Shown here: in pieces, positions 23,601-38,500 of the stretch
How the letters are laid out: the number at the start of each line of letters is the position of its first letter
Numbering within the stretch: the first letter of the stretch is position 1
NCBI GenBank assembly: GCA_963965975.1
Contig: OZ014422.1
Location: 2,418,001 to 2,482,000, forward strand
Length of the DNA: 64,000 bases
From: Xestospongia bergquistia
Lineage: Eukaryota > Porifera > Demospongiae > Haplosclerida > Petrosiidae
Direction of reading: 5' to 3'
Notes under the pieces: model-generated
What the model saw: only the letters and a program-made list of their open reading frames with translations
Databases searched by the model: none
Told to the model about the DNA's origin: nothing
Translations under genes and position numbers: made by a program

Positions 23601-26600
23601 ATAGCCTATTTCAGTAGTACCAGTGCTATAATAACATTGAAGCTGATCATTATTTTTAAGCAACAAATATTCAATTACTTTCTGGATGATTTGTTATCAG
23701 ATATGAGTTGGTGATTTTCACCTCCAATTGCAGATCCACATTGTGGACATGTGTATTGTTGCATTGGTTTTCCACACTGAATGATATATATATATTATAT
23801 AAAGCAATAAATAAATTCCCAACATACCTCAGACACAAAGTAAGGATGACCTTTAGGACAATCTTTATAGATAGGATAAATCAATATTAGATATTTATAG
23901 TGTTCATTTGACTAACCATAAAAAGCACCTCCCAAAGCACTTCTTGCTATTAGTAGATTATCTTCTGGCATAGCAGGTAGAAATGCTCCCTACAATAATA
24001 ACAATATCACATACAAGAGTTACTGTACTATACTATCTATTACTTTCAATTCTTCTGGACTGTTTATCATCTTAAAAAAAGGTTGTAGTATGTCAAGTTC
24101 TTTGCTCTGTAGTGCAATGACAACATGTACAACTAAGTTTGTTAGAAGTCTGTTTTCTGGGCTCATTTGTGGTCTCAGCAACATTGCTTCTAGTTCAGCA
24201 CAATATGTATTGTCAAAAAGAGCTTGACCTGTCCACATTAACTGTTGTAATAGAATGTAGATCCCAATAATATGACAAACAAGATATTACCTGTCTATTT
24301 AATACTTCAAAGCTCTTTGTAAAGGTAGAAATTTTCCCTCTTGTATCATACTACAACAAAAGAAAATTCAATTGTTAATAACAAAACATAAATTTATTAC
24401 TTACTGTCACTTCTTTAGCTTTGTTAGTAAAAACACAACTACCAGTAACTACCTGATATATTCCTAATAACAGAACAGGAGCATCTCTAGCATTCAATCC
24501 CTGAACCATCATTTGAAAATGATACAATAAAACATTAGACATTAGAAAAGGATACCATAAATACCTCAGTCATTCTCTGCAGCTCTACCAAGTCTTGACC
24601 ATACACTGCATCAGTAAGAGCATTTCTAAATTTCTCATAAACTTGATAAATGACAAATGGATCACTAGTTTGTTGATCCTAGTTATAGTATAATAACCAT
24701 TATATTTAAAATCTATTACAACTACCTCATTAGATCTTCGTAGATGATGAGGTACAACCCATTGCATAGTTGGATCTGAAGTGAGTTTGGTTAAGAAAGA
24801 GACACCATATTGTCTAGCTAGTTGTTTCACTAAGAACACAGCAGGACCAGCATTATCAGTATTAAGAGTGTCATCATCACAACAACTTTTAACAACATTT
24901 AATAGAAGCTCTGTGTCATTTGTACAATAGCTTTGACTTCCTTCATCTTCAATATTGGTTCCATGTTTATAGTAAAGAAGTTCAGCCATTACTATAATAG
25001 CATATCGCAACTTAGCAATTCCTTCCAAATACTGCAGACGAATACCTCCCTCAACAGAGGGAGTAGGACTGTTTAAGATATCTTCTCGACCCTCACTCAT
25101 AACTCGGTGTCCATGTCTGATTTTATCATGTAAAGAGGAATACTTCTTATGCAGGCCATCCTAACATAGTTAAAAAGTATACTAAAATTTTAAAGTTTCA
25201 GAAATAGTTAAGAGTTGTGCAGAGAAGAACTGGTGGGTGTAGCTAACAGTTTGATTTGTTATAATACACATGCTTCAATTCAAAACCTAACTAAAGCTGC
25301 AATAAACTTATGTTATGCATATCCTAAATTAAGCCCACTGCATATGTCTGCCTCACACTTAATGTACAAAATTTGTACCTCAAGACATCGAATGCAGAGT
25401 AAACACAGACTAAGATCATCTTCAACAACTTGTGATCGTCTAAAGTAGCGCTCTAGATGCTCTCTTACTTCCTGAGGACTAAAATGAGTGACCAGTTACA
25501 AAATTAGTGACTTTTTTCTATTTCTTACTTGTGTTCTAGTAGAAGTTGTAATAAAAAGGAACGCATCACTGGTATTTCCTTAGGTTTTTCTTTAATCTGT
25601 CTTTGTTCAGTAAACAGTGTTACCAGTTTTTCAATGAGAGCTGATTCTGGCGGGTTAGATTGACCAAAAGAGAGAGAAGATACTACTTCCATAAAATATG
25701 ATTCACAACACTCAGAAATTGTTTTCTGCACATTGGGTCTTACATGAAAAGAGAAGTCATTGTATTTATAGGAGATTTGATAAAAGCATACAGAATTAAT
25801 ACTTACAAATAATTCCTGTTTTTCTTTATTTTTTTATTTAATGAATGGAGAGTTGAGTGTACTTTTTCAATGGTTGATGCTTTAGTAAAGTCAGCTCGCA
25901 ATACCTTTGAATCGGTTTCTGATGACAGATGCTGGAGTATGTTAAAATATAAATTTTATAAGGTGTTAATCTCACTAGCTTAATTCTTTTTGCAAAGGGC
26001 AAAAGATCAACAAACATGCTTTCATGTTTTCCAATGACATGTTCAACAAATAGTTGAATTGCTCTCACTCCTTGCCATGAATGTCTATAAAGAGACACTA
26101 CAATAAACAGAACTGATTCAAATTCATACCTAATTTCCCTTGCAAGCTCAGTAGTTGACTTTTCAAGAGTTAAAATAGAGTTAATGGCATTTTGACATAA
26201 CTGTAGTTTAACAAGTCTATCAGCAATATACTGTATATCATCAGAATCTAATGGTAGTGCTAAATACTCATTGATGGTAACTTTAACTGCATATAGAGAC
26301 ACTTCCATATACTTTGAGCTGTACTTATCTAATGAAAATGTTTACTTAGAGCTACTTGACGTTTTTTTACCTATTGCTGTTTCCATTTGTTCCAAGATAC
26401 CAGGTATATGAGTAGTTAGTTGACCAAACCACATAATTTCTTGTTGATATTGATCATATACTACATGAACTGCAGCTACTTTGGAAAGAAGTGATGATGC
26501 TGCAGTAGTAAAGTTTGGTCCTGTAACAATTGCATGACATGCTTTTTCAATTATCTATAATTTAATGTTAAGACAATAGTCCATTATTCAACTTTATATG

Positions 26601-29600
26601 CTAACTTCATATTCTTTTTCAGCCATATGATGAGTCACTTGATGAACACTCCTCAAAAAGTCATGACAATAAAATTTATAAAATTCCATCCAGTGTCGTT
26701 CTGACACTGTTAATGCAGATGCTATTGGGTCATCTGCTAAGATGTCACAAAGTTGTACATGTACTTCTCCCCAATGAGTGCCTGAGAGTAAAAAGTTGAA
26801 ATGTTAGAGAATTAACAGTATTGGTTAACACCTGCAATGTTTTTTGCATTTTCTAGCTTCAAATCAATAGCTTCTTTGATCAGCCAAAAGAAAGGAAACT
26901 GACAAGAAAACTCTTCTTTAGTTACTATTCCATGTGCTTTGACAACTGACTGGAATTCTTGATACTCTATCCCTTTGCCCATTGAGAAACTCTCATAACT
27001 AAACTGGCAGAGTTTGTCATTAGAGAAGATTTGAACCCACAGCTGTTGCAGTGAATCATCATCTTGCAGTTGTAGTCTGCAAAGAAGATGAGTCAAGTTA
27101 TACGTTGTATGTAAACAATACCTTGGTTTCATGAGGTCTAAATTTGAGTAGTGATCCATAAATGAGAGAATTGCTGCAAATATTGGTACAATGACTTCAT
27201 CTAATCTTCTCTCTAATACATTCTGAAAGGTCCCTCCAATTTGTAGTTTTCGACTACTTAATGCTTCTTTCAATACCCACTCCTTGTCTTGTTGGACATT
27301 CTCTCTCTCTCTTAACACATTTCTAATATGTTTTACTAGTGCTCCATAGAAGGTATAATCATCTAAATAATAGAGCAATTGATATAAGGGAATTTCATTG
27401 TATTATTACCTAAAGGAAATTCTGGATACTGGGGAATCAGTTCCAGCAGCAATTTAACTCGATGTGCACCCCATTCTTTTCTACCTACATCCTTATCAAT
27501 TATCTTAGCAACTGCTGCTTGAATACAATCATATAGACGACAACATTGACAGTGTTGTGGTTTAGCTATAGTCACATAGCCATTTAATGGAATGTCATCG
27601 TCACCAAACTATAGAGAAAATTATTAAGGTCCAGAAAATTAGATTATCTACCTTATCATATTCCATTGGTATATTAAGCTCCTCTTCATAATATGGTAAA
27701 TACTTGTCAAGTCTCTTTTGAGAGTTGGAAATCTCTAAGTCCAATTCTTCTACTTCTCCAGTTATATTTTCATCCAGATCTCCTTCCAGTTCTTTGTCAC
27801 TCACTGACACTATGCATGTCTCCATTTGCTGTTCACTGATAAGAGTTAATGTTTGCTCATTTATGCTTTCTGAATCCATATCCTCTGGACTTTGTCTATA
27901 ATCTCTTTCTAACCTTTTAGCTGGTTCTTCATTTAATATAAAATCTCCATTATAAAACAGATCACTTATAGGAGCACTCAGAGCATTATTAAGAGTGAGT
28001 GCTGTCTCAGTAGGAGCACATATGTCATCTAAATGAGCTGATATCCAGTGACCTCCTTGAAATCCTACAAATGAGGATCCATGTTTATTTGTTTCACTAA
28101 ACTGATGTGGAAGATGAATTATAAAGAGGATATGAACACTGTGCTGCAATTGATTCTTTGCTTTCTCTCTTTCATCATCAATACGATACCGAGCACAAGC
28201 TATAAGATCACCATATAAGTGGCCAGAATCACATTGGATTATCAGGAGAATATCTTTCTTGTTATGCCGAAAGAAAGCACGACTATAATTAATAGATTGA
28301 TACAACAAAAATATAATTAAAGGCACACACACGTATATAAAAAGCTTAAATAGCAATAATTTTAATAGCATCCATGTGGAAAACCACATGGTGGAATTTA
28401 CATTACCTGAGTTTGTTACTGAAGTCCATTTCTGAATCAAATTCTTGAAGTAAGAAACACAACACTTGATCTTCTTTCATATTAATACATTGACATAATT
28501 CATTGAGCTCTTGACTAGACAGAAGATGACTATGAGTAGTTACCTAATAATAAGACAATATAACACAATATAATAATATTATGACTGACTTGTATTAGAA
28601 GACCACATTGACCTGACATATGACTACCATTATGTAGGTGATGAACAAGGAACTGAACAATAGAACCATGATGTTGCTCTGAAAAATATATCTGGCTGAG
28701 ATATTTTTGATCTTTCGCTAATGCTGTGCAATGTAAGCGAATAAGTGCATCTGGTGAAGCCATTTGTAAAAGAATTTTTTTGCTTCGATCAAAGACAGCT
28801 TCTTTCCATTCTTCAGACTTTTCATCTTGTTTTGGCCTCTCTTGATGTAATAGTTGAGTAGCCTGGAAGATCACAGAGGCTGGGGTGTCATTTTGATAGC
28901 CAATGAAGGCATCTTGTTCAGTAAAACTACAAATAAAAAGAAAAGAACTATTTATTTCAAAAAAATAAAACTCTTACTTTACATTCCCTTCAAGAACTTT
29001 ACTAAATTGATGTACCCAGTTAGTGAGATCATTGAGCACTTCTTTCTGCCAATCTAGTAAGACAGTCTCTGTCAATACAATATGTTTTTCAAGACGATTA
29101 ATGAGAGGAGTTGGGAACTCCTTGTAGACTGTGTTCTTTTCTGCTATCAAAATAATCCTAGTCAGATGTGGTAAAAGTAAAAATAACAAATTATTTTGTC
29201 ATACTTGAAGTTATTGTGTACACGACACTTGACTCGATGGGTTTGCAGGCCCAAGTCCACATATCGTTGACCTCCTCCCAACAAGATATAATGCTGGTTT
29301 AACAGGTCATACAAGCTCTCATAAAGATTCTCCAAATTAAGGAGAATGACAGGACGACCCGTTTCCATACAAATCTTAATTTGATTAATGTTACGACAAA
29401 CTTGAGTGTATTCTTTGTCTTTTGGGAATGAACTTCCAAAGAGAACAAATGGCTCCATTCTTTGTTTAACTTTTTCTTCTTCCAATCCATCCTTCTCTTT
29501 AGTAACTGTAAAGCTAACTTCTTCATGAAGGTAATGCTTGAGTACATGTAACGCTGAATAGTTTTCAGTTAGAAACAAAAGATAGCGGTTCTCCCTATAC

Positions 29601-32600
29601 ACAAAAGACAAAAGCTGATCACATGAAAACAACTTGTAACATTGTGTACCCATGCCAAGAAGTCTCTTTGGTCTGTAAACTCTTTCTAATGAGTCCAAGA
29701 GGAGAGCAATCAGGAGAGAGAAGTGATTTTTGCTACAATAATAACAATAATAATAATAACAATGAACAATGAAGCATCATTACCATTTCGGATACATTTG
29801 TCAAATCAGATTCATCATCCAGGTTTGAGATATGTTGTTTAAATATGTCATAAGTATCAAAATCCTTAAGACCTCCAAAATTCCTTTTTATAGCATGTTG
29901 TAGTTGAGGTCCTGTTGGTGGTGATTTGCTCTTTTCACACATCCAATACAACATCTTGATGAGACTGTTATATACAGGAGGAGTAATGTCAATAATGTAG
30001 TATTTAACACTATCAGCATTGTTGTTACCTGTAGAAATCTCTGAGGCCAAAAAATGATTTACGAAGTTCTGTCTGCTTATCACAAATATCTTTGTAAGCT
30101 GCTGCTAATGGTTTGAAGCAAGCATCCAACCTTTCTTTAACCAAATCATTAGTACGATTAGAACATATTCCTCTATTATAATTATAAAATAATAGTTAAA
30201 ATTATTACAACACTATTACCTTGCTGATAACTCAAGTTCATCTAGGTCAGGATCACCACGAGTTACCATAACTCCTCTGTTCATTTTAGCAGGATCTAGT
30301 GCCCAGTTTGAAATACCAATAAATGCAACACGTTCTTCACGTTCTATGATCTAAAACAAAGTCCATGCTTAGAGATAGCATGTCTTACCTGTTGAGAGTC
30401 ATCACCTCCCTCAGTGCCATCCTCTAAAAGAGGATGGAGAGCTTTTAGTGGTAAGTTAGGAGAATCTTCAGCCAATCCAACTTCATCTAATACTACAACT
30501 GATACATATTTAGTTGTATCTTGCTTTTTTTGAAAACGTTTTGCTGTTTCAAAAACTTCAATGACACTTTTAGGAGTAGATAGCTGACTACATTGATATG
30601 AGAATATTTGAACCTAGAAGATATATGAGATGACAAAAAGCTATAAATTATATAAATTGTACCTCCTTAAAATTTTTCATCAAATTTTTCTCAGAATCTT
30701 TTCCTTGCATAGAGTTAGCTACAATAGATTTGGCCAGAGACTTTGAACTTCCAGGTTTCCCCACTAAGAAGAGAGGGATTCTTAACTCAATGCATATTGC
30801 CATCATAAAAACATTTTCTCTCAGAGCAGCATTCTTAGCAATATTTGGACCTAATGTCATACCATCATTATCATCACCTAAGAGAACATCTTGACACCTA
30901 AAGAGTATGTTTGAATCAGTTTTGATAATTTTTTGTTACCATCTTATTTCATTGCAGAACTGTTCTACTCCACCTGGAACTACTAGTGGAGACTTAAACT
31001 GTTTCACTACACCATCTACATATTCCCCTCTTTCCTGAAGTCTAGCATGATAGCAGACACTGAGAGCTAGTATTAAAGCACGGGTGATCTCATTAACATA
31101 CATGTCCTAAAGGAAGGGACTCACTAAAATACTTAATGTGATAATTGCTCACATCATTCTTAGCCTTTTGGAGAACTTTTTCTGTAAATAAATGTCTATT
31201 TTCACAGAAATATTTGAAGACAATCATTGCTCGTTCAACATCTCTTAAACTAACAAAACTGCATTCATCCTAATGAGATAGTAATAATCAGATAAATAAT
31301 CTCAACAAAATTGCCTTTCAATACTTTATGATGTTATGTTCTAGGTTAAAAATTATCTTACAGGTTGTGGGAATATAACATGATAACACTATTTTAAAAT
31401 ATTATCTAGTCAGCAATAAAAATTGCAAATTGTAGCAAGTACTACGTGTCAACTTAATATTTATTATAACTCTAATAATACAAATGGCTTACATTTCTTT
31501 TTCTCATGTAACTCTGTGACCAAGCCAGTACATTAGTGACTACATTAATAATGTCACTTTGTTCATTGACTCCAGGTATATTCTGACATCTGTATTGAAC
31601 TATTTGTGCAATATAGTCTCTTTCTGTTGTATTATTCAGTTGACCAAAGTCATATACCAGAGGTCTCATACTAGGAGGTAAGTCTAGTACCCTATACACT
31701 AATTGACGAAGAGGAATTGTACCTGTAAGATAGGAAAGAGTTATGGTATGTAAATTATGCACGCAGACTCACCAAGTCTTTGTTGCGTTTCATTAGCTTT
31801 CACATAAAATCCTAGACCAGCTGACTCTAGTTTATTAATCATTTCATTAGTATGCCTATTTTTAACAACACTAGCTGATTAACACTCATTTAAAGTTAAA
31901 AGACCTTACTTTCTATAAGGATTACAAGCAGCAATAAACTTGACATCAGCATGGATAGGCCTTCCATGAATATGACGATCACACATAACTTCTTTAATCA
32001 GTCCAATAGCTTCAGTTGTGTTAGCTTCATCAAAAAACAATACAGTATCTATTTCATGAACTGTCCTGTTCTTATCAGCAATTTCTTCAGCTTCCTCCAC
32101 TTTATTTACAATGTCTTCCTCTGTGGTACCTCCATGAACCTTGGTCACATTTTAATAATAATACAATACCAAATACACCTCATACCTTCATAATCAGCAT
32201 ATTCTTCACATCTTGACCACCTTTTATACACCCTTGAGCAGCAATGTCACACATGTATCTGATGAGGCGAGTCTTGCCACATCCAGTCTCACCCATTATG
32301 ACTACTGGAATATTACATCTAAGGGGAAGTAGATAGCAACATTGACATTGCTTAACACTCAATCATTATATTCATACCTAAATCTCATATGAATTGCCAT
32401 AATTTTAATTACATTGTCTACAGTTAGAACATAAGTAGGGTCTGGATCAATACTCCATTCTAGACCCATCACCATTCCTATCTTCTCTATCATTATGTCT
32501 TTACCCCAAACTAAGTAGTTCTCAGATAAATCAACTTGGTTGCTTTTAAGACCATAATATAACTTAGGACTTAAAATGCCTGCTTCAATTATCTCTCTTT

Positions 32601-35465
32601 TAACAGGATCTCGAAGATCACCATTAGGAGTGGCATTAAATCCTACAAAGGTAATACTATTGCCATCTTCATTAAAGAAAAGATAAGGATGGTAGCTGAA
32701 ATAAGATAACAGATTAGTAAAGTAGAGAAATAAAAATTAAAAGTTACTTTTGTTCCCATTCTTTTCTTTTGTCAATCTGATATTCCTTAAGTTGTTCATC
32801 ATTGACAATTAACTCTTCATTCTCTGTGGCTACTTCACCTTTCAGTGAGGAAGTGGCAAAGTCCTAAAAATAGTCAAAAGTCTATTATTGTATAGTTAAA
32901 TTGTCATTACTTTAGACATTCTGATCATGAACTTGACTACAAATGTCTTAAATCCAAATAGCACATCTCCAACTAATTCTTTCTTACAGAAAGAAGAATT
33001 CTCACAATTTTTTAGCTGGATATCTAAAAATTTCACAAAGTGCTTCAATTCTGACCAAGAAGGATCTTTTACTCCACATTGACTAAATACAATATTAACA
33101 TCTGAATCACAATTCTCACTCACTCACACTAAAAGTGTTTGCAGACATTCAGCAGGTTCACCTTCCACTGACTCCACGTAAGAAAATTCATCTAATGACT
33201 CACACTTTGCATGCCTATGTAAATATTGGAACACTCTCTGAAAGCCATGACTCTTGAATTCTCCTTCATCCATAGTAGATTTCATAGAATCTTTGGTGAT
33301 ATCAATATAATAATGATTACAAAGCATGCATGGCTTCTCTACCAACCATGTATTTGATTTTGTAACATTTGTAATACATTTCTTGGAGACAGACATTCCA
33401 TTGATGGTAAAAGGTTGAGTAGAGTAACAGAACATTTGGCAAACTTAATTTCACTCTACAACAAATATACTACAGCAGATTAATAATTTAATTATACCTT
33501 TGGTACTGTCACTTCAATAACATATAGATGAGATGGATGACATCTCCAGATTCTACCCTGACTGTCACAGACTGCTTGAAGTATTAAGAGAGAAAAGAGG
33601 AGAGAATCAACCTGTCTTAGTACCTATGTATTGCAAAGATGATGTCAATAACAGAGTTAAAGATTCTTACACTTGGTGAAATATCTAAGTGAAAGATAAT
33701 GCCATGATCAATATCTTGATTAGTGGTCTTCTCAAAAGGATATTTGAGTGCTTGTACAATGCTATCAAATGTGACCTTAGGACCATGAATTGGAATAATA
33801 ACTCTGTGAGGTCCTTGTTGAGTCTTAGCTTCTAATTTTTCTTCCAAACGTTGAATATATAACGACTTGCCCATACCTGCCCTCTCTGACCTCACCACAC
33901 GTACGGATGATCTAAAGTGAGGATACAGTGGTACTGTGTTTGAAATTGGTGGCCCATGCTGACTTCGAAAATTCAATATTGTATTACTTGAAAGTTTCTA
34001 CCTAGCATATTTGGAAATTTACTGCTAACTATGCACAAAGTACATGCCCTAGTGGCCATAAAAGTAAAAGAATCCATGGGAGGGATATGATAACACTGAA
34101 GTTGGGTTTCAACATTATATGATCCTGATAAAATATTTCTTACTTTTCATGATCAATTTCTGAGGCTGGTATATTCTGTTCTAAATCCATTGACAAAGGT
34201 AAATTCATAAAATGAGCTTTAAGATATTCAGAAAATGAGCAATCAGGATAAGGTGGTTTAAAAGGTCGTCGATAAAGTTGTAGCTTTGAGATCACATATG
34301 ACATATCTTCATCTTCATTGCTACATATGATCACCAGCTTGTAGTCTGAGAGATATGTAACATTAAAAAGTCACAATACAAATGTACCTACCTCTTTGTC
34401 CTTGTGAGCAGTCCAATAATGTTCTCAGTACCTTATCACAAACTTGATAGGACAACTTTTCAGCATAAACTAGACAAAATATTCTGTAGTGGTTAGGATC
34501 TCCCATAGCTCTCTTCCACAGTAGAGTCACTTCTTCATCTGTAGTGTACTCATTACATATAAGAACTTCTTCATGAGTAGGCAATGGAAGAGTCTGATCT
34601 TTCATGTATAGAGACAGAACTGTCTTAAGAACATGATCTAATGTAATAGATAAAGACAAATTATTATGTACATTGACAAGAAAATACCAGGTTTAGTCAC
34701 AAGTAAGTTTGGTTCTCCAAATTTAACTTCATCAGGGAAAGGCCTGCTCTGATTAACTGATGCTAACGTAAATGTAACAGAAATAGAATAATCTTAGTGC
34801 AACTTCCTCCTTACCTTTATAGTTTCTACCAAGCTTTTGAAGAACACTCCCAAGTTCCAGAAGTGAAAGATAATTTTTAGTTGATATGTCACTAAGAAAG
34901 AATATCATATTGGTAACATTACAATACAGCAAGAGTTTACCTATGATCAACTTTATTACTGTGTTTTACACTATATTTTCCATCTTCTTCAGGTTTGTCT
35001 TCATTAATAGGATCTTGAATCACTTCTTCGTCTTCTTCTGAGTCTTCTAAGAGACTTATATATTCCATAGCTTTGTGAATATTGTCAGGGTGTCTTTTTA
35101 CTGCAGTGACACACTGTTCCAATGGGTATCCAGCATCCAATAAGTCCTTAACAAATGGATGATATTTGTTAATTGACATCTCCTCTCCTATTGCAATCTT
35201 TGATGGCATTAGTTTTTGTTCCACCTCAACAGGCTCTTGTTGAGAGTTAGATGGAGTCTCTAAGGATACACTAGAAGAAAGCACTTTGTCAATTGTCACT
35301 TTTGCCTCTAGTTCAGCATCACTGGGCTCACTGTAGCTATCTATATGTTCATTTTCCTCATCACTGAGAGGTAAAGACTCTTGCTCCATTGTTGGACTAA
35401 AGGATTCACATAACATACTGTCTTCTTGTAGCTCATCTGTAGGTAAGAACATAATTATATTATAT

Positions 35466-35517
<52 letters not shown>

Positions 35518-38500
35518 TATATATCTTATACATATATAAGAGGATCATAATTTACCATAGGTCCCAAAAACAAGTTCTTGCTTGACAAATGTAGGATTGT
35601 TGATATTTTGGACATATTCTTTGACAACTTGGGAAGTTATCTCTTGAGAGAGACTATGAAGAAGAGACATTGCTTCATGTTTGATGGGTTTGGTAGCCTC
35701 AGGATTACTTCTGAACCCTCCTAGCTCCTCTCTCAGTAATAGAAGTTGAGGAGTAGTAAAATAATTGAGCTCATAGACCTTTTCTCTCTGATCTGACAAT
35801 TCCTTTTTCCAGTCCTCTAGGTCATTTTCCATTTCACTAGCTTGAACTTGTAGTCTTCTTAAAGCTTCAGCAGAATCACAATTAAATTGCTTAGTCCATC
35901 CAATGTATTTGTTATTGCCAAACTGTTGCAATAACATTAAAACATCAGCTACCCGACAAACACTATGAAAGATCTGCAAAGGCAAACAATAATTTAAAGG
36001 CAGAATAGCAGGTAATAGTGAAATTAACATACAGTGGGTTAGTTTGTCAAGGATATGTTGTTTCCAAAATGGTTTAATGGATGTGAAAATTTGGTAATTT
36101 AGTAAATTCTGACAATATTCATAAATATTAATATAAACATTTGGCAGTTTTTAATTTTTCAAATTTGCTAAAGATTAGGTAAACTTTCCTATTATATGAT
36201 ACTATTCAACATGCATGTATATTACTTACGTTTTATATGGAGAAATTCTATTAAGTGTGTATATGCATACATGCTTTTCTTAAGAAAGTTATATTTACTT
36301 CCAAGAAGGTATCCACTTCTTTTCTTTCTTCTGATTCTCTTCCAGTAATTAAAACTAGTTTACTCTCCAGATCTCTTATTTCATCCAAAGAGTACTGTAG
36401 TTTGTGTATTCTCTTTGTCTTAGACTGTTTCAATCTCAAATGAATAGCATCTGATCTGCTTGTAAGAATATTCTTCTTTGAAGACCCAACTTCATATGAA
36501 CCATAACTATTGATGTTTCTCATTTGACCAAATGAGGTCACCTCAACAGACCCTTGTGCTTCTTTCACTGATTTATACCACTCTATTTCTTTTTCACAGG
36601 CTCTCTATTGAAAGAATGATGTATACCTATAGTAAACCACAGCTGGCAAATTACCATCATTTCTGGAAGATTTGGTGCATGTTCCAATGTTTCCCAGAGA
36701 GTCTTGCAATGTTCCTGAAGTTGCTGAAAACTTGCAGATTGTGGAAGATTGTAAATAAGAGGACCAAAACCCCTTCCCACTGTTCGAAGATATGAAAGCC
36801 TATCTGTCGTCATGTCTCCTTCTCCACCAGCAGAAGTAGCAAGAGCAACAGTAACAAAATTTTGAAGACTATTTACATCTGAAACGCAAACAAAAATCTA
36901 AATAGAGTACAATTCATAGTATTTATACCTTTTGCTATCTTTTTAATCCATTGAACAATATATGGACAATCAGCAAAAGCTTTTAAACATTCCTTCTTCT
37001 TTTTGTCTTTAGCGTATGTCTTAAAAAAAAGACTAGTTTCCACTACACTGTCATCAATAGTGCCTAATGTTTTCTCTCTAACAGATGATAATGTCTAGAG
37101 AAAAGAAAATTGAACTGTGTCTACTTACTTAGCTTTATACCTGGCTGGTAACTGTTTCAACTAATGTGAAATCTCCAGTTAGATGAAGCATATCTCGAAT
37201 TTTAATAAACGCTTCAGCAGCTTCATGATAATTACATAAATTCCAATATTGTCCTATACGATCAGTAACACTTTGGATCCAATCAGAATTCTCAGACGAC
37301 TCATTGCAGGTATTAATGACTACATTAAGATTATAAAGGTCTTTCTTTAGATGATCTTGATCAGATGAATAATTCTCTTTAAACAAATTATCAACATCAG
37401 ATAGTGCTAACTTTCCAGATTTCAAGTCATCAAGTAATATAAGACATCGATCAAAAACAGGTTTCCAAACATTATCAACTACTTGTTGAAAGGTTAGGGG
37501 TTTATCCTCTTTCACTACTTGAGAAACTTTCTCAAGCCAAAATCTATTAAAGAGATCACTAGGATGCTTCTTAGACACCTCATAAAAATGTTTATAACAA
37601 CATTCCAGTGGTTTAGCCATTGGGAAACATACGACTTCGCATTCACCACTGTCAAGAACATGACATACTGAAGTAATCTCTAATGAGTGATGATTTTCTC
37701 TGAGTTGTTTCAACAAATCATTTAGATCTGTTTAACAATGAAATTTTATTTGACTAAAGTAGATTTTAACTTACCAATTACTTCAATGGAATGGAGATGA
37801 GTTATCAAATGTATCATCTGATCTTTATAACTGGTAAAGCAACGGAATTCATTCAGTTGCAATTCTAAATATTGACTTAAGTGATTAAAGTCAGAGCTGA
37901 TTTCATCATGTGAATCATTTTTCACTTTGTCATTAGAAATAGCTACCTCACAAAGTTTCTTCATTTGTGTTTTTCTGGTATAAATCAAGTTCAATTCACC
38001 AACAGTAATGGTACCAGAGGAAATCTTATTACACAAAGCTTGAAATTGACTAAGAGCACACATACAAATGAGTTGCCAATTTTCATGAGCAGTCTCAGTT
38101 TGAGCCACCTCAGAGTGGTTCACTTTATATTTGAGGTAAAAACAGTCATTTCAAGGTTTTGTACACTTACCATATATATTTAAAAATCCAGGCCAGAGAT
38201 CCCATTCCAATAAATCAATAATGGGTATTTCAACAGTTTCTTGAAAATTTGGATATTTTCTCAGCAAGAGATTTCCAAGCAAATGCACTACTTGTTGTGA
38301 TTTAACAACTTGTAATCTTTGAATACTTCTTAAACTGTAAGATGATGTCTGTAAAAAATAATGTTAGGCAGTGTACATAAAACAGATTAACACAAATATT
38401 ACCTCAGTAAACACAAGCTCATCCAATGCTTTGGCAGCATGTGCCATAAATATATTCACAATTACATCAGATGTGTGTTGCCGATTCTCTAGGTCACAAA

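Noticed and set aside
25385..25410. CLLCIRC motif on the minus strand as a possible RING remnant in RNF213
   Set aside because: It lies downstream of the RING position, in the helical segment aligning to LFINCLED of the human protein. There are no further paired Cys/His ligands around it.
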